Shown here: positions 25,901 through 38,666 of the stretch, one piece after another
Layout of the letters: each line of letters begins with the position of its first letter
How positions within the stretch are numbered: position 1 is the stretch's first letter
Assembly (NCBI GenBank): GCA_038363925.1
Contig: JAQQWL010000002.1
Span: forward strand, 2,852,001-2,916,000
Source: Apiospora phragmitis
Lineage: Eukaryota > Ascomycota > Sordariomycetes > Amphisphaeriales > Apiosporaceae
Reading direction: 5' to 3'
DNA: 64,000 nt
Translations under genes and position numbers: made by a program
The notes under the pieces: model-generated
Told to the model about the DNA's origin: nothing
Databases searched by the model: none
What the model saw: the letters and a program-made list of their open reading frames with translations, nothing else

Positions 25901-28900
25901 ATGGCTCGCAGCAGGTTTGTTTGACGGAGAACAGCTGAAAGAGGGTATTACCAGCGGCCTGTTCGACGTTCCAGAAACTATGGAGACCCTATTGGATTTC
26001 CAGATACCTGGCTTGTGTCTTACTTACTTAGTAACCCGTGGTATATCGCCTATTCCGGGGAGGGGAATGGCCCAGACGTCGTTATTATTGTAACATGAGT
26101 CCCGTTTGGCCGTTTACGCTAGGAGTCCGTTGCGACAGTTACAACGATGTTCCATGTCGTTACTCTTCCAGCGTTGCGCTGCCCGTAACTTCGAACCGAG
26201 CGTGGCCAGACAGGGTGACTATCTCCGACCCGCCCAGAAAGGAGGAAGAAAGAAAAAAAACCAGGTGACACATTATCTGTGCTGCCGTCGCTACCGCGGT
26301 TAGTGTTGTTGTTGTTGTTGCTATGATTCTTTTTGATATGCACACATGCATATAGTTGTGTTACTTGAATCACTGTGTTAACTCTCTATCCACGGGTCCA
26401 GAGTTGCTGGACGTGGTTTATGGTAGAGAGAGAAAGAGTCTGTCTGTATGCTAAAGCAGAAGAATCGAAAGCGACACTGACTAGGGCGGTAACAAGCAAT
26501 ACGAATAGTAATATAATATATCGGCAAGAGTGTGGTTTTGGTAGGCGCTATCCCGCCTTGCGCATTTTCAGCAGAGATTCCCAAGGGGCGGCGGGCGTGG
26601 TTGGCGCGGGTACCTTTTTTTGCGTTTGCGGGTCGCCCGCCTCATGTTGCCCATGCGGAACAGGCACAAGGGTTGGTCACCGTTTAATTGACATTCGCGA
26701 AGCCCGATCGAGCCGTATGTTGTGGTAAGACCAATACCATGTTGCCATGCCACTGGGCCGGGGAGGGGGTGCGAAGACTTCCAAACCCAGCTAAGACAGA
26801 CGCAGCGAGGAAGGCCATTCGGGATCGGCACGCATACAGCCATGGTTTCTGATGGTTGCGTTGAGCGTCTTCCTCTCAAACGTGCCCTGACTCATGGAAA
26901 GGTCCCTGCTGACTGGAGCACAGCACCCATGTTTGCCCACAGCATTTTTTTTTCTTGTCAGAGGTAATCAGATCGTCGGGTTCGAAATCGATAGAGGAAG
27001 AGGAACAGAAGTAGGCATGTAGGAAGAAGCAGAAGGTCACAAGGTGGTGTATGCGTTCGGGAAAGGTCTATTCGTCCCGAGGCAAGGCGTCCAATCCATC
27101 CATGCCCTAGCTGTAGCTAGCACCTCACCCAGGTGTTACGGGTATCTGGCCACCGACCTGGCCTGGGATGTTGGAACTTCGGATACGGATTTGGAGGCCT
27201 CGTCCCCCGTGTTTGATAATAAGGTAACTCTCGCTTGCGTTTAAAAGCATCAGTCGTGTGCCCTATCAGTCAGGCTTTGGGAATGCGGATGAGAGCGAGC
27301 GAGTCGCCCTGGCCGCCCTTGCCCATAGGGATGATGGAATGGGCTGCATGCGTCGCCGTCCACAGGTAAATATTATGATTTATATTTTATTGGCTTCAAA
27401 TTGTTGTTGATGAAGTCTGATCGGCATGCAGCCAAATCACACACACGCATAACAGTTATCAGACATATATACCTAGTGCGCACCCACACCTCCTGCGGTG
27501 TAAGTGTTGGCGCGGCTAGCAATTTTGAATATTGTGACGCGCCGATGAGTCCGGGAGCGTCTGACTGATGGCACTGCTCGGGAGTGTTATACTTACATAA
27601 CCTAGTTCGCTCCCTCGCTCGCTCATGTCTATCGAAAACCGCAAGTGCGCATCGCATACCAACGCATAAACATCCATCCATCCGCATAAAGTGAGCCACG
27701 GCATCCTTTGGCATTAGGATTGCTGCATGGTGGTGCTCATAATGAGCGCTACCGACTGCAGCGCCCGCACACAAGCAGCAGGAGGGAGCGCATTACGGGA
27801 CAGGCCCGTGGATCGGCGATGCTCGTCTCTCGTGATGCTGATGCCGCAGAGCTGCATAGAGAGTGTCATTATTAGCTGACTGCGAGTCGCAGATTGGACT
27901 TCGTTTTCAGCTCCGTTTTATGCAGGGTCTTTCTGGCTCCAATTAATCAATGGTGGTTTTGGGTCCGTTTTTATAGGTAGTAGTCTCGGACTCCCGAAGG
28001 TTGGCTCGGGGCCCTGCTGACTTTGACTGACTGACTGAATGCACCACTGACCCATCCCTAACCCACGGAGGGTACGACGAGGGTGGCATGCCATGCCAGC
28101 AGTTGCAGCCATAGAGAAATTTCGTCTTTTTCCCAACCAGCTGCCAGCCAACTCATCCTTGCATCCAGACCCATAGAGTTGGGAACGCGAAGGAGCGAAT
28201 CCCACCTGCTCCCAGGATCCGGTCCAAGCAAGCGGTTACGTATAGATCATGGACGGTGTGTTGTAGGGTAAGTTATGTAGGTGATGAACCCCCTTGGATG
28301 ATTCCTGGCGGATCTTTTTATCTTACATCCTTCCATGCCGCCGCCTGCCTGCCTGAGCCGGTCGCCTCTTTGCCTCTGCACGGCAATGCGACTTCTTGGG
28401 TGTGCACCACCACTCAAGGATTGATATGGTTACAACTTGCGGTATGTACGTATGCGCCATGCAAGAAGACAAGAGGTCAAAATGGTCGCGCCAGGGGGGG
28501 GGGGCCACCGCTTCAGACCTTCGTTTGATTCTCCGATCCATGCCCTTCCCCAAAACAAGCCCACAGTTTTGTTCCTTTGCCCTTCTCTGCTTCTGGCGTT
28601 GAAAACGAAGGTCCAACCTGTGCAGGGGACAACGCCACACTCCACTCGTGCTAATTAAAGACGGGCTGGGTACCTGGCGAGCTGGCTGGGAAGGGAAGTC
28701 AGGTCAGCACATTAAAAAATAAAGGGCAGGGTCGGGGGTGGCTAGTCCCAGTCCCTCCAAACAGCCAAGGTCACTCTATCAATCAATGTTGAACCGGGTG
28801 GACGGATACATACACCTCATGACAGCGACGAGCATACAGTACATAGTAGTAGGCAATTTGGGTATTTGGGGGGAGGGGGAGTGAGAAATATATTTGCTTC

Positions 28901-29738
28901 TCGCTTCCTTGGAAGCAGAGGCATGCATGTGTGGATTGAAGGGAGCGAGAATGCGACCTAATAACATCACCATCCCATGCCTGCCGCACAATGTTTTACG
29001 GTAATCACAGGTAGATATGTGTGTAGGTACATGATGTAGTCACACATACCCAGATATGTGTATGTACCTGGACACCCAATAATCATCATCATAATAAGTC
29101 AGCTAGTAATGGTGCAGTCTTGCACTTATGTATTGTATATTGGCTGCTGGTCTTGGTCACCGCTGATCGCCTAGCAGTAGCCGTCCTCGCCCTGGGCCAA
29201 TTTTTGACCGACAAGAACGACTAGCAGGTGCCTGCAGATGGAACTGGCTTGGTTGATGAGTCGCGACTCGCCATCCGAACCAGATGCCCACTCATCTTCG
29301 CCCACGCCGCCTTTCGCAACTATCGTCTCAAGTTCTTTTTAACGTGGCGATGGAACTGGACCCCGAGCATCCCCCCGTAACCCGTAGGCGCTGCGCTCAA
29401 GTGTGTCAAGGTGCGGTGCAAGGTGCCCGCGCGCCCGCCTTGCTCGCTAGATCTCAGCTTAGGCTACTAGGTACGGAGCCCACTCAGCACACTGGGTATC
29501 ATTCATCCACGCAGAAAGACGGAGGGGGGAGAGGGTGTGTTTTCTCTAAAACCTGGGATCTGCTTGTCGCGTAGCAAGTAAGTGTACATGCTACTGCTAC
29601 TGCTACCTCAGTACCACGTTCCAAGCGTTTTTGGGACCGTCTATGGGCGGGAGCAAAGATACCTGACTTTTTGGGGCTGGACGAGGGAAGATGGTATCTC
29701 ATCCATGCGACCATGTATGCTGGCACTATAATTGTACA

Positions 29739-29771
<33 letters not shown>

Positions 29772-31074
29772 AACACCCCCAGGCCCAGTCCCGGTCTTGA
29801 GTTCCAGTAGGCTAGATCCCAGACTCCTAGGTAGACTCCTGGGCTCCTAGCCTCCCCGACTCCCAGACTCCCTAGGCCCCAAGCCATGACCGGCATGGCA
29901 ATGGGCGAGGTGTGGGTGCAAAGGCACATTGAAGTCTCAATGCTTCATATTTCCTCATTTCCCACCCCAATACAATGCCCACACCCCTTAAACAAGCCCG
30001 TGGGTACCGTATGTACGTTCTAATTTGCCTTTTTGGGGCCCTGTTTGATTTGCTTCTTTAGGAACCGAGACTGCCACTTGCGACTTCTTTCTGTTGCTCT
30101 TTTTTCCCTTCTATTTTCCCTCTTTGCGATCAAGAAGAAGTTGTTGACTGTTGTTGTTGCTGTACATACATTGCTACTTCAATCATTATACAATCTCCTT
30201 TTATCTCCGTTCCATAACATTGGGAGCCGCCCCTCCCTCCCTGCCATCCGCCCCCCCAACCCCGACGCTTACCTGCTACTACTTTTAGCAGCGGTGAAAA
30301 ACGACCTGGCTTTTTAAAAGCTGGCTGCACTGCCGCCGAGTATATTCTTGCTCCTCCCTTGCCGTTGTTGTGCAGAGAGCCGCCCATCTTCCCTTTGTTG
30401 TTGGCCGTTCTCAGCTGTATACATTGGCTACTCACACTCTTTTCTGGCGATAAAGAGACATTCTTTGTCTTGTCTAAGTTGTTCCTCAAGGAATTCTTTC
30501 CTGCAAGCATCCAGCCGCATCAGCTGTCAGTTGGTTTGCACCTCGCTCGCAACCTTTGCTCAACCGACGTATTTGACCGGATCAGTTGCATGTGTAAGTA
30601 AGTCGTAACGCCCCAACACAACACAACACAACACTACAACAAACCCAGGCGCCTTCCCGCTCGCTCCCGCATTAGACAAACTGCCACTGCGTTTTCACTT
30701 CGGGCAGCTGTTGCTACAAATCACTGCGGATCACAATCGGGACACCGACCTGTACAACATCTGCAAATACCCGAGCCTTTTTTGCTCACGAGACTCCTTC
30801 TGTAGAACTTTACTGCCTTGACTTTGCTCGTTTGCCCTTTGTCGTATAGAAGCAGTAGCTAACCCGCCGTCATTGGCTCAATAGCCACTCCTTTTTTGAT
30901 CCTCGACCGTTTTCACTTACACGCCAGTCTTGGCAACTTCCACTCCGGCCACAAGCGGGTGCACTGTACAACACACATAATCCTGAGAAACCCCAATTGA
31001 ACCAGATCACGATTAAGGAAGGGTGGAATTTAATCAGTTGACGGAAGTGGGAAGGAAATCAAAAACAAAACACA
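22911..31074. other. 8.2-kb stretch without recognisable genes
   Basis: Between Kish and SOK1 all open frames are short and lack recognisable domains, signal-peptide-led exons or good splice pairs that I could support. Content: TACGGAGTA copies at 24339 and 25197, a G run near 28494-28504, an (AC)15 microsatellite, a CTCC/GACTCC-rich tract at about 29810-29885, and from about 30000 a strongly pyrimidine-rich region likely to be the SOK1 promoter and long 5' leader. An unrecognised multi-exon or non-coding transcript cannot be excluded. Confidence 0.5.
29741..29770. repeat. (AC)15 microsatellite
   Basis: Fifteen uninterrupted AC dinucleotides in the gene-poor region, about 1.3 kb upstream of SOK1. 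Likely length-polymorphic. Confidence 0.95.
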
Positions 31075-33087
31075 ATGGGAGACCAGGGCATTGACAGTGG
31101 TATGGAGAGGAATCATCGACGGCTCTCGGAACCCAGCCCAAACACACGCGAGGATCAGATTCAGCAGCAGAAGGGAGCTCCGGAGACGCCCAGCACGGAG
31201 ACGGAAGAGCCGGCCCAATTCGCCCAGAACGATCACCCTCGCCGAATGGGAGTACCGAATGGTGTTTTATCACGGAATCCGTCTACCGGCTCCAACACAT
31301 CCGAGAATTTACAGAGCAGCAGACTCCCGAGAAGCACCGAGCCTCGCGCGAAAACCCAGAGCCGCACAGCCGCGCCACCGGCCGCATCACAAAGACTCGA
31401 GCCGCCTGTTACAAAAACAACTCTCAGCGAGCTCGACGTTAACAAGATCATCCACAACCCCAAACTCCGCCATGATATCAACTTTGACCCCGAGCTGCAC
31501 TTCCGACCCAATCTGGACGGCGAGAAGGGCAGGAGAAGCAAGTCAAGGCAGACCAGTTCTGGACGAGTCTGCGTGATCAATTACAGCAGTTCGTTATCGA
31601 CCCTGTGTCGTTCCAGCAAAGGTATGGCCAGGGTCAGGGTTGGTGTCTCCGGTGTTGCTGAAGGCGGTGAAGGAAATCATCCAAACCCTAGTCCCATCTC
31701 GTGATCGGGTGTATTTGGATGAGGGACTCAATGTGGATTTGATCATGCAGCAGTTCCACAGGGGCATTGCCGATCTGGAAAAGCTGGCTTCGTGGCTCTC
31801 TGGTGTGCTCAAGTCTCACTGCGCTCCTATGAGGGACGAATGGGTGGATGAGATGTACAACCAGCTGACCAACGGCAACCGGACCAATGATATGGAGGAG
31901 CTTGTGCAAGGAATGCGGAGTCTCCTGAGTGTGCTGGAAGCAATGAAGCTGGATGTTGCCAACCACCAGATCCGGTGCCTTCGGCCAATTCTGATCGAGG
32001 ACACGGTCAAGTTTGAGAAGCGCTTTTTCTACAAGAAGATACAGACCAACAAGCTGGACCCTCAGATAGCACAGCATTGGTATGCTGTCGCCTGTCATGA
32101 GCTTCTACCTGGACAAGAATCCAAGGCTGCTTTCGGCGAGATGGCCGTCTTCTTCGAAGCATTGTCCAGACTCATCCTGCCCTCCACCATGGAACAGCTC
32201 CCTAACACATTCCTATTCGACGAGGAGCGAATGTTTAAGCTCCGCGCCGATATGCTTGACCACATCAACCTGGAGATCTGCATGCGTCTTTACGAGGAGT
32301 TGGAGAAAAAGTACCGAAACCAGGGTGCCATCTCTACCATCCCTACACCGTTCCTTGCCACGCCCATGTCAGATCCATCAGGCTTCATCTCCTCGGGCAG
32401 CGACGACGATGCTTCTAGTTTCAATTTCAACACCCCCCTACCTCCAGACCATCGAGCTTGGTCTTCTCTTCGGCCGGATCAGCTAGCTCCTCCCCTCGCT
32501 CATCTATGGTTTTAGCCACCAATTCGATCTCCGCGGCGGCCGATGCCCGGACAAAGTCCAAAAACTTGCACAGCTCCTTGGTGGCTTTGCTGCAGACATC
32601 GCCTACTAGCTCAAGGCCTGCCCAAAAGTGGAAGGCCATGAAGGACTCCCTGGCACTCCAGATATTCCGTTTCACCGACGCACCGTCCGAAGTACTATTG
32701 CAGTTTGAAGACGAACTTGAACGACACCTATGCGAGCCTGAGTCTCAGGTGTTTCAAGAGGTTGAACGTCATTTCCATGACAAATTGCTCGCCGAGCTTC
32801 AGCAGCGTGTGCGGGACCTGAAGCCTCTGACAGGCGTCGGCTTATTCTCGGTGGCCACTGGAGGGCGCATCAATGGTTCCAGCCGGGCCTGGGAGGGATC
32901 GAGAGATCATTCGATGGAGCGTGACACCAATGAGAGCTCGACACGGGAAGCCCGCGAAGAAGGTGGAATCGAAGATATGGCGACTAGATTGACACATCTC
33001 GGCCTCCTACACTGGCGAGTATGGTCATCCCTCGTCTACGACGGCGATTACGTCGATACGGAGATGGCCGACTCCTTACCGCAGTAG
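31075..33087 (+). CDS. sok1: SOK1/Tcp11-family protein (three single-base deletions)
   Basis: A member of the T-complex-11 (Tcp11/SOK1) family, whose yeast member suppresses loss of protein kinase A. Residues 1-125 are disordered and polar. The conserved domain opens with LSELDVNKIIHNPKLRHDIN and NFDPELHFRPNLDG, continues with LLKAVKEIIQTLVPSRDRVY and RPILIEDTVKFEKRFFY, and ends with LTHLGLLHWRVWSSLVYDGD. The frame is broken at 31536-31537 (GAAG), 31637-31639 (GGG) and 32433-32438 (C6); one extra base at each gives a continuous 671-residue protein with no intron. ATG at 31075 follows a CACA context. The segment between breaks one and two is short and reads DQFWTSLRDQLQQF in the corrected frame, strongly conserved in the family. 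Confidence 0.85.
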
Positions 33088-36000
33088 GGCATAACAACAG
33101 CCACTCACAGTTCGGCCTTTTCTTCTACCACACATCCAGGCGATCACAGGGGACGGGCACAGCACAGCATTTCTACTACTACTAATACCCAACGGAGGCA
33201 TCCAACGAGCTTGAATTATTTCGTATCACGCACATCAATACCCTCAAGTTACTCGACTTTAATGACGCATTATTGGCTACAGTTCTGGCACCCCAAAAGA
33301 GAGAGCACACAATTTCATTTTACAAACTTGCATTACATCGGGGTTCTAGGAGTACACGGTTCTACGACGGGGTTAAGCACACATCAGAGGCCAATACCCG
33401 CAGCATCTGACAACTGGCTTCTCATTTTAGATTTGTGAGATTCGGAGCCTCTTTTTTGTTGTTTTATCTTATGTTTTCGTTTGTTTGGCACCGAGGCGGA
33501 GGTCAGCTTATTCTCATCTGACGCTGCTGATTGATGGTGGCAATGCGGCGTTCGGGCGTACTCAGGAGCAGCCAGCACTACTATCCTTCGGGCACCTAAA
33601 GTCAAGGAAAGTTTGGACCTTGCTTCAACCCACCGTCGCATCTTTGACGTGGTGGTATGCAGACGCATCTCGTCACAGTCCAGAGTTTTGGCAGCGTGTG
33701 GGCAAAAAGAAGTTTTTATTTTGTTATATCTTGGTGTTTTATGCACACGGCTCAAACGGTGGTTTTGCTTTTTGCGTTGCGTGTGTTTCCAGGGGAGACG
33801 GGGGAATTCCAACCGGCTTCCCAGAGTGCGCATGCAAAGCAACAAGCAAGTTGGTGGTGTTGGTGTGGCATCCAGAGATATCCAATAGAAGGACATTGCA
33901 TTGCTCTCTCTCATTCGATACTGCTGCATTGTGACTGTTGAATCATAGGTAAACCGCCCGCAGCAATTATTACTATTTATTCATTTATTCTTAGTTTCAT
34001 ACCATGCTCGTCAAGTGGCGTGAAAATGATGTATCATGCATAATGAGTCGCAGGACAGGAGGGGATATATGCGTGTGAAATGTCATATCATGCAACCCGC
34101 ACCAGTCGAGGGTCGTCATTAAATGACATTTCTTACAGAGTTTTGGAACCTAGGGGGCTTGTTTGCTTACTTGCTTGGTGTTGAGAAGTGAGCGGCGGCA
34201 TGGATGAGATGATTTGGATAAATGCGGTATATGCAAGTACTTTGCTTTGGTCTGGCCGCCGCCCGTACCTCCGCCTGTCCGCCTCATACTCTAATGTGCC
34301 GGCAGCAGTCGTATGAGTCCCACGAAAGAGGCGTTGCTGGGCATCCAAGAAAGCAAGCAAATATCTACTCACTCATCTAAATCCCGTCCTATTTGTTCAT
34401 TGCTTCGACATTGTGGCTCGGGTATCTGTTTGCAAGTACCTCCCTCGTATGGGATGAAATATCTCACGGTAATCAAACGACCCGTGATCGTATCTGTACC
34501 CCTGCAGCCACTGTTTGAAGGTGAAAACAATATCAATTGCTGTCCTCGGATTTCGGTGAGTGGTGATGGTGGCGGCGGCCATACTTGTTTTTACTTAAGT
34601 ACCTTGCATTGGAAAAATCCACTGCAGGGGAGGCAAAACGCAACAGACTGCGATTCGCCATTGGCCATGCAGCCCATTGACAAATCACCGTTCGATCTGG
34701 CTCCCAGCTGAGAAGGAAGAGGAAGAGGCTGACTTGGCCACTCAGGCGGACGTGGTAAGGCGATGTAATTGAATTGAATGGAGGAGCTCACCCGCTCCCC
34801 TTTTTATCCTTGTCCGAGTTGGAGTTATTAAAGGTACATTGTTTTCCTATTCCTTCGAAAGCATGGGTAATGGTTGGATGGATGGCATGGCGCATATTTT
34901 TACGCCCATTCCCGTTCCCCGTATCGGACTGCTGTTCTCGTCTTTTTCCTCTTCCTTCTCCTTCTCTCTTGCCTCTACTTATCAATCACACCACCATCAC
35001 CAGTCACCATCAACCCCTGGATACTAATGTAATATTTTGTTGCCCAGGTCGCATCCATCCATCCTTCTTCTCTTCTCTGCCTGCCTGCAAGCCAAAATTT
35101 CGAGTGAGCCGAGAGCTACAGAGAGAGGTAGGGTTGGTTTTGTTGATTGATCACATGAGAAAAGGCCACTTGCGTACTTATGTATTTGCCATCCTTTCCC
35201 GTGGCCTCGAATATGCCTGTGACGATTTGTAGGTGACTGTTGGGGCGGGTTTCTTGTGTTTGCTTGCTTCGCCCCTCAGTCCCAGGTAGGTTAGGTACGA
35301 CGGCCCGAGAACTCGGATCCAGCACACCACTTACTCCCTGGGCTTGTTTACAGATTACCGCTATGTAATCCGGCATGCTTCTTACTCCTATCTGTTCGGT
35401 TGTGGTCTCGTCTATCCAGGCGGCGTGGGCGGGTTGAGGGGGTAGGAGCCATGCCGAGGCTTGGTCTCGGGAGTGCTGGGCCCCTCCCATCCGGATATCG
35501 TGTTTTCTTTTACGATCCTGCAGCTTCCTTGCTTGTTTGTGATTTGCAGGCGGGGATTACATTCCTTTCCCGTAAGTTGGCTTTCATATGCCAGCCGTCG
35601 TTTGCCTCTCTGAAGCCGCACTGGCACAGGACGAGAACAGGGGTAACGGTATATACATACATACGGAGTACGTACATATATGCATAAATACAGTACTGAA
35701 CTGAATACCGAACCGTCCTTTTCTTGGCCCTTTCGCTCCGGAAGGCCAATGCAATTTGGGTTGCATATGTGTGGTCGAGTGGTAAGACGACCTGCTTAAG
35801 TCCGTCTCCAGGTCATACTTTTATCGTGCTTCGCCTGCATTCATGCGGGATTCCATGTGGTAATTCGCGAGTACGCACTCTTCCAAGGCCCAAGAAAGCG
35901 CAGGTTGAAGACCGAGTACATCGAGCAGTTGCTCTATAGAATATCCAATGACTTTTGAAATGTAATGTGGATCCTGCGAAATAACAGCACGGGTAGGCTC

Positions 36001-36909
36001 AGCTCTATGCCTCCATGGAGTCCTTGTAAGATGTAGCCCGTGACATCCATCAACCCACATCAGTCATTATCGACTGGCACCAAAGGGAGACTCTTGTGTG
36101 ACTTCGTCACGAGGTACAGTTCTTCCAAATTCTCCAGGTGGTCCAGTAAAAGTAATGCACCTGCCGTAACCGCCGCGGGATGAAATATGGGCACTCGGGC
36201 CCTAACCGGTTTGCTGTTGGGAAATCTGACATGCCCGTACCCAAAGAGGGCGCCGTCCCAAGGGGCTAGGCGCCGTATTCCCTTCGCCCAGTATAGCTTG
36301 TCCGGCGCTGCAAAGGAACCGATGGAGTTCGGGGCCGCAATGCACAAGCCGGAGGAGGGAGAGGCTAGGTAGGTGTCTAGAAGTTTGGATGCAAGCGTTG
36401 AGCTACTGGCAGGTTCGTAGTCCCTGTCTTTTGTCTCATACGGGGTCTAAGAAATCCTGAACCACGCAATATATAGGACTGTTGAAGAGTAAGCAAGTCT
36501 CCTACTTTACCAACTTGATGATGCGGTCATGCCAAGCTTTATAAATATCTTGATTTTACTTGAGGATGATCTGCCCAAAATCTTGCTCATCATCCTCGCT
36601 CAGACTTTTGACATGGACGTGTAACAGGAACTCCCCCCCATTGTTCAAAATCGTAAAACGGCGACTCCAGGAAGGTGAAATTAGAGAAGAAATAGTGACG
36701 TATGCCCAATTAGGACGTTCTTCCGCACGTAGGCAGCAATAGATACACACATTAAAGAAGGAATCCTCCAGCGACCTAGTCCTCCCCAAAAGCAAACTGC
36801 CGAATGAGCGTCCAAACATGACGCGCAACGAAAGAACCGCCCATGCCCATACGCGTGGCATTTAGACGAACATCAAGAAACTTCGCCATGGTCCTGAACA
36901 ACCCCCTTA
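33088..36909. other. 3.8-kb intergenic region
   Basis: It holds the SOK1 3' UTR and long sequence with no supportable gene. One TACGGAGTAC copy lies at 35662-35671. Open frames of 60-180 codons on both strands have random composition. A minus-strand frame at 36556-36861 just beyond the small secreted protein shows no domain and may be its 3' UTR. Confidence 0.45.
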
Positions 36910-37242
36910 TTAGAAGCACACCAGCTCGCAGTAGCAATCCCCAGCACAGTCCGGGTTGGTCAGCACGATGCCGCCATTCCCATCACAGGTGGCGTCATAC
37001 GCGTCGCAGCGGCTGCAGTACATATAGTATACACAGGCCTCCTGTGAACTCGGGAAGATCTGCAGGGGCACCATGGCACCGCGCCTGCGGTCGCTGACGG
37101 GCCCGCCCGAGACCAGGCCGGCGATGCCGGAGAGAGCTGCGATGAGAAGGTTGAACTGGTCGCGTGTGTATCAGCTATATCCGCAAGCAGTCCAAAGCGA
37201 AAGCGAAGTGAGAGCTAGTTCGAGGAGAGTTCGTACCTTCAT
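36910..37242 (-). CDS. Small secreted cysteine-rich protein (83 aa), effector-like
   Basis: Found by splicing. Exon 1 is ATGAAG (37237-37242), an 81-nt intron (37156-37236, GTACGA donor, CCAG acceptor) follows, and exon 2 (36910-37155) completes 83 residues. Residues 1-19 are a clear signal peptide (MKFNLLIAALSGIAGLVSG). The mature part of about 64 residues has eight cysteines, all in the last 44 residues, in the pattern C-x5?-C-x2-C grouped as ACVYYMYCSRC, then ATC, PDC, GDCYC and LVCF. An even cysteine number and small size suggest a disulfide-knotted secreted protein. No family was recognised. It sits at the edge of an accessory island next to degenerate genes, which fits an effector or antimicrobial role, but that is inference. 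Confidence 0.75.
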
Positions 37243-37841
37243 GATGGTGGCAATAATGACGATGATGTTGGTTGTTGTTGTCTGCGAGGAGTTGGTATTG
37301 AAGAATGGTGTCTAGATGAGACGGGAGTCGAGATCTTTGTGCATATGGTCTGAGGATGATGGATATGAGATTGATGCCCACATACCCGACGTTTTCAAAA
37401 CTTTATAGTCGAAGAAGGCGCGCCAGGCTGCCCGAGTTGCTGCTTCCCTTTACATCTAATACATCATATTATGCTCTTGGTGTCGTCGGATAATCGCGTT
37501 CATCGCACACCAAGAAGTCATGTGTTTACTTCCAGCATCGATTAACACCTTGTTGGTGATATTCTGACTGAGAACGGCGACCAACTGGCATTTCGCTATC
37601 ATATCCAATAGGGGCGTCCAGCAACAAAGCAAGGGGTTCCGAAGCAAGCACTTATATACCGAAAAGGGCACCACCTTCTCGATGTATAGGTAATCAATAT
37701 TGACTCAGCGCTGCGATTTTAGTTGAAATTTCGCACGACGAGCATGGCGGTAGGCGAGATCTCCAAGCCACGCCCTGCTCCATCGATACACGCTGGGCCA
37801 GGGGTACTAACACAGGACTGGGTCTACCCGAGAGCGATAAC
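37243..37841. other. Upstream region of secreted protein gene
   Basis: About 600 bases between the secreted-protein start and the membrane-protein relic. It probably contains the secreted-protein promoter. A TACTAAC box followed by CAG at 37807-37816 may be the 3' end of a lost or unseen intron of the relic. Confidence 0.4.
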
Positions 37842-38666
37842 ATGGTCGTTTACGGTGCCCTCAAAGAAGCTCCTGGGGTGTCCCCAGGGAGCGAGGTCAA
37901 CTCTTCCTTGGCGCCGGTGCGGGGACCTGACTGGCGCTTCGCGACGCTTGACCGCGTATGGCTCGAGACGCTGCTGCCACTGCTGGGAGGCGACCGCGAA
38001 CAAGGATGAACAACGGCGGCGGCCATGTTCCAGTATGCGGGGTTCGACAACTCGACGGGGATCATCGAAGACGGATTTACCTCGCTAAAACATACCATCG
38101 AGAGCACCCTCGCCCTCATCATGGTAGACGACATGTCGCGCATCGGACTTGGCGCCAACAACGGGAACCTCTACCACGTTTTCCCCGACCACTATCAATT
38201 CCTACGCACAATGCCACAGAGGAATACCGATCCGGAGCCCTACTTCGACAGAATACTCAACGGCCAAACTATTGTGCTGCCACCCCTAGGCGTAGAAGCT
38301 GATAAGCTGATGCCCATGCATTGGGACGTGCATATATCCGGGCTGGCGTATAACGCCAAAAGCACCACAACCTACCTGGCCCTTACTGTCCTATTCACTT
38401 GCAGCGCCATCGCTGTCTGCCATACTATCTTCGTCCTGGCGACGCAGAAGTCATCCGAAGCATGGGACTGCATCGAAGAGTTGGTCGTGCTATGCCAGCT
38501 GAGCAGGCCTTCGCCGTCGGCGCTCGTTAATACGTCCAGCGGCATACATCGTCGTGCGGCTTATCGCGTTGGGGCACACATCGTGGCCCAGAAGCCAAGT
38601 CATGATGGGGAGGAGGCTCCAACTGCTGCTAGACCCGGAGGACCCGGAGGACCCGGAGGGACTTGA
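37842..38666 (+). pseudogene. C-terminal relic of a fungal integral membrane protein
   Basis: One reading frame from 37842 to 38666 shows conserved protein sequence (DWRFATLDRVWLETLLPLLG; YAGFDNSTGIIEDGF; HWDVHISGLAYNAKSTTTYL) but contains an in-frame TGA at 38007-38009. A single hydrophobic segment (YLALTVLFTCSAIAVCHTIF) is followed by WDCIEELVVLCQL and ALVNTSSGI, features I associate with large uncharacterised fungal membrane proteins whose C-terminal ends look like this. The N-terminal part with the other membrane segments is absent. The tail has a PGG triplet repeat. It may be a truncated pseudogene, or the 3' end of a longer spliced gene with one sequence error at 38007. Confidence 0.6.

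Noticed and set aside
36556..36861. 101-codon minus-strand frame after the 83-aa secreted protein
   Set aside because: No domain; position fits a 3' UTR.
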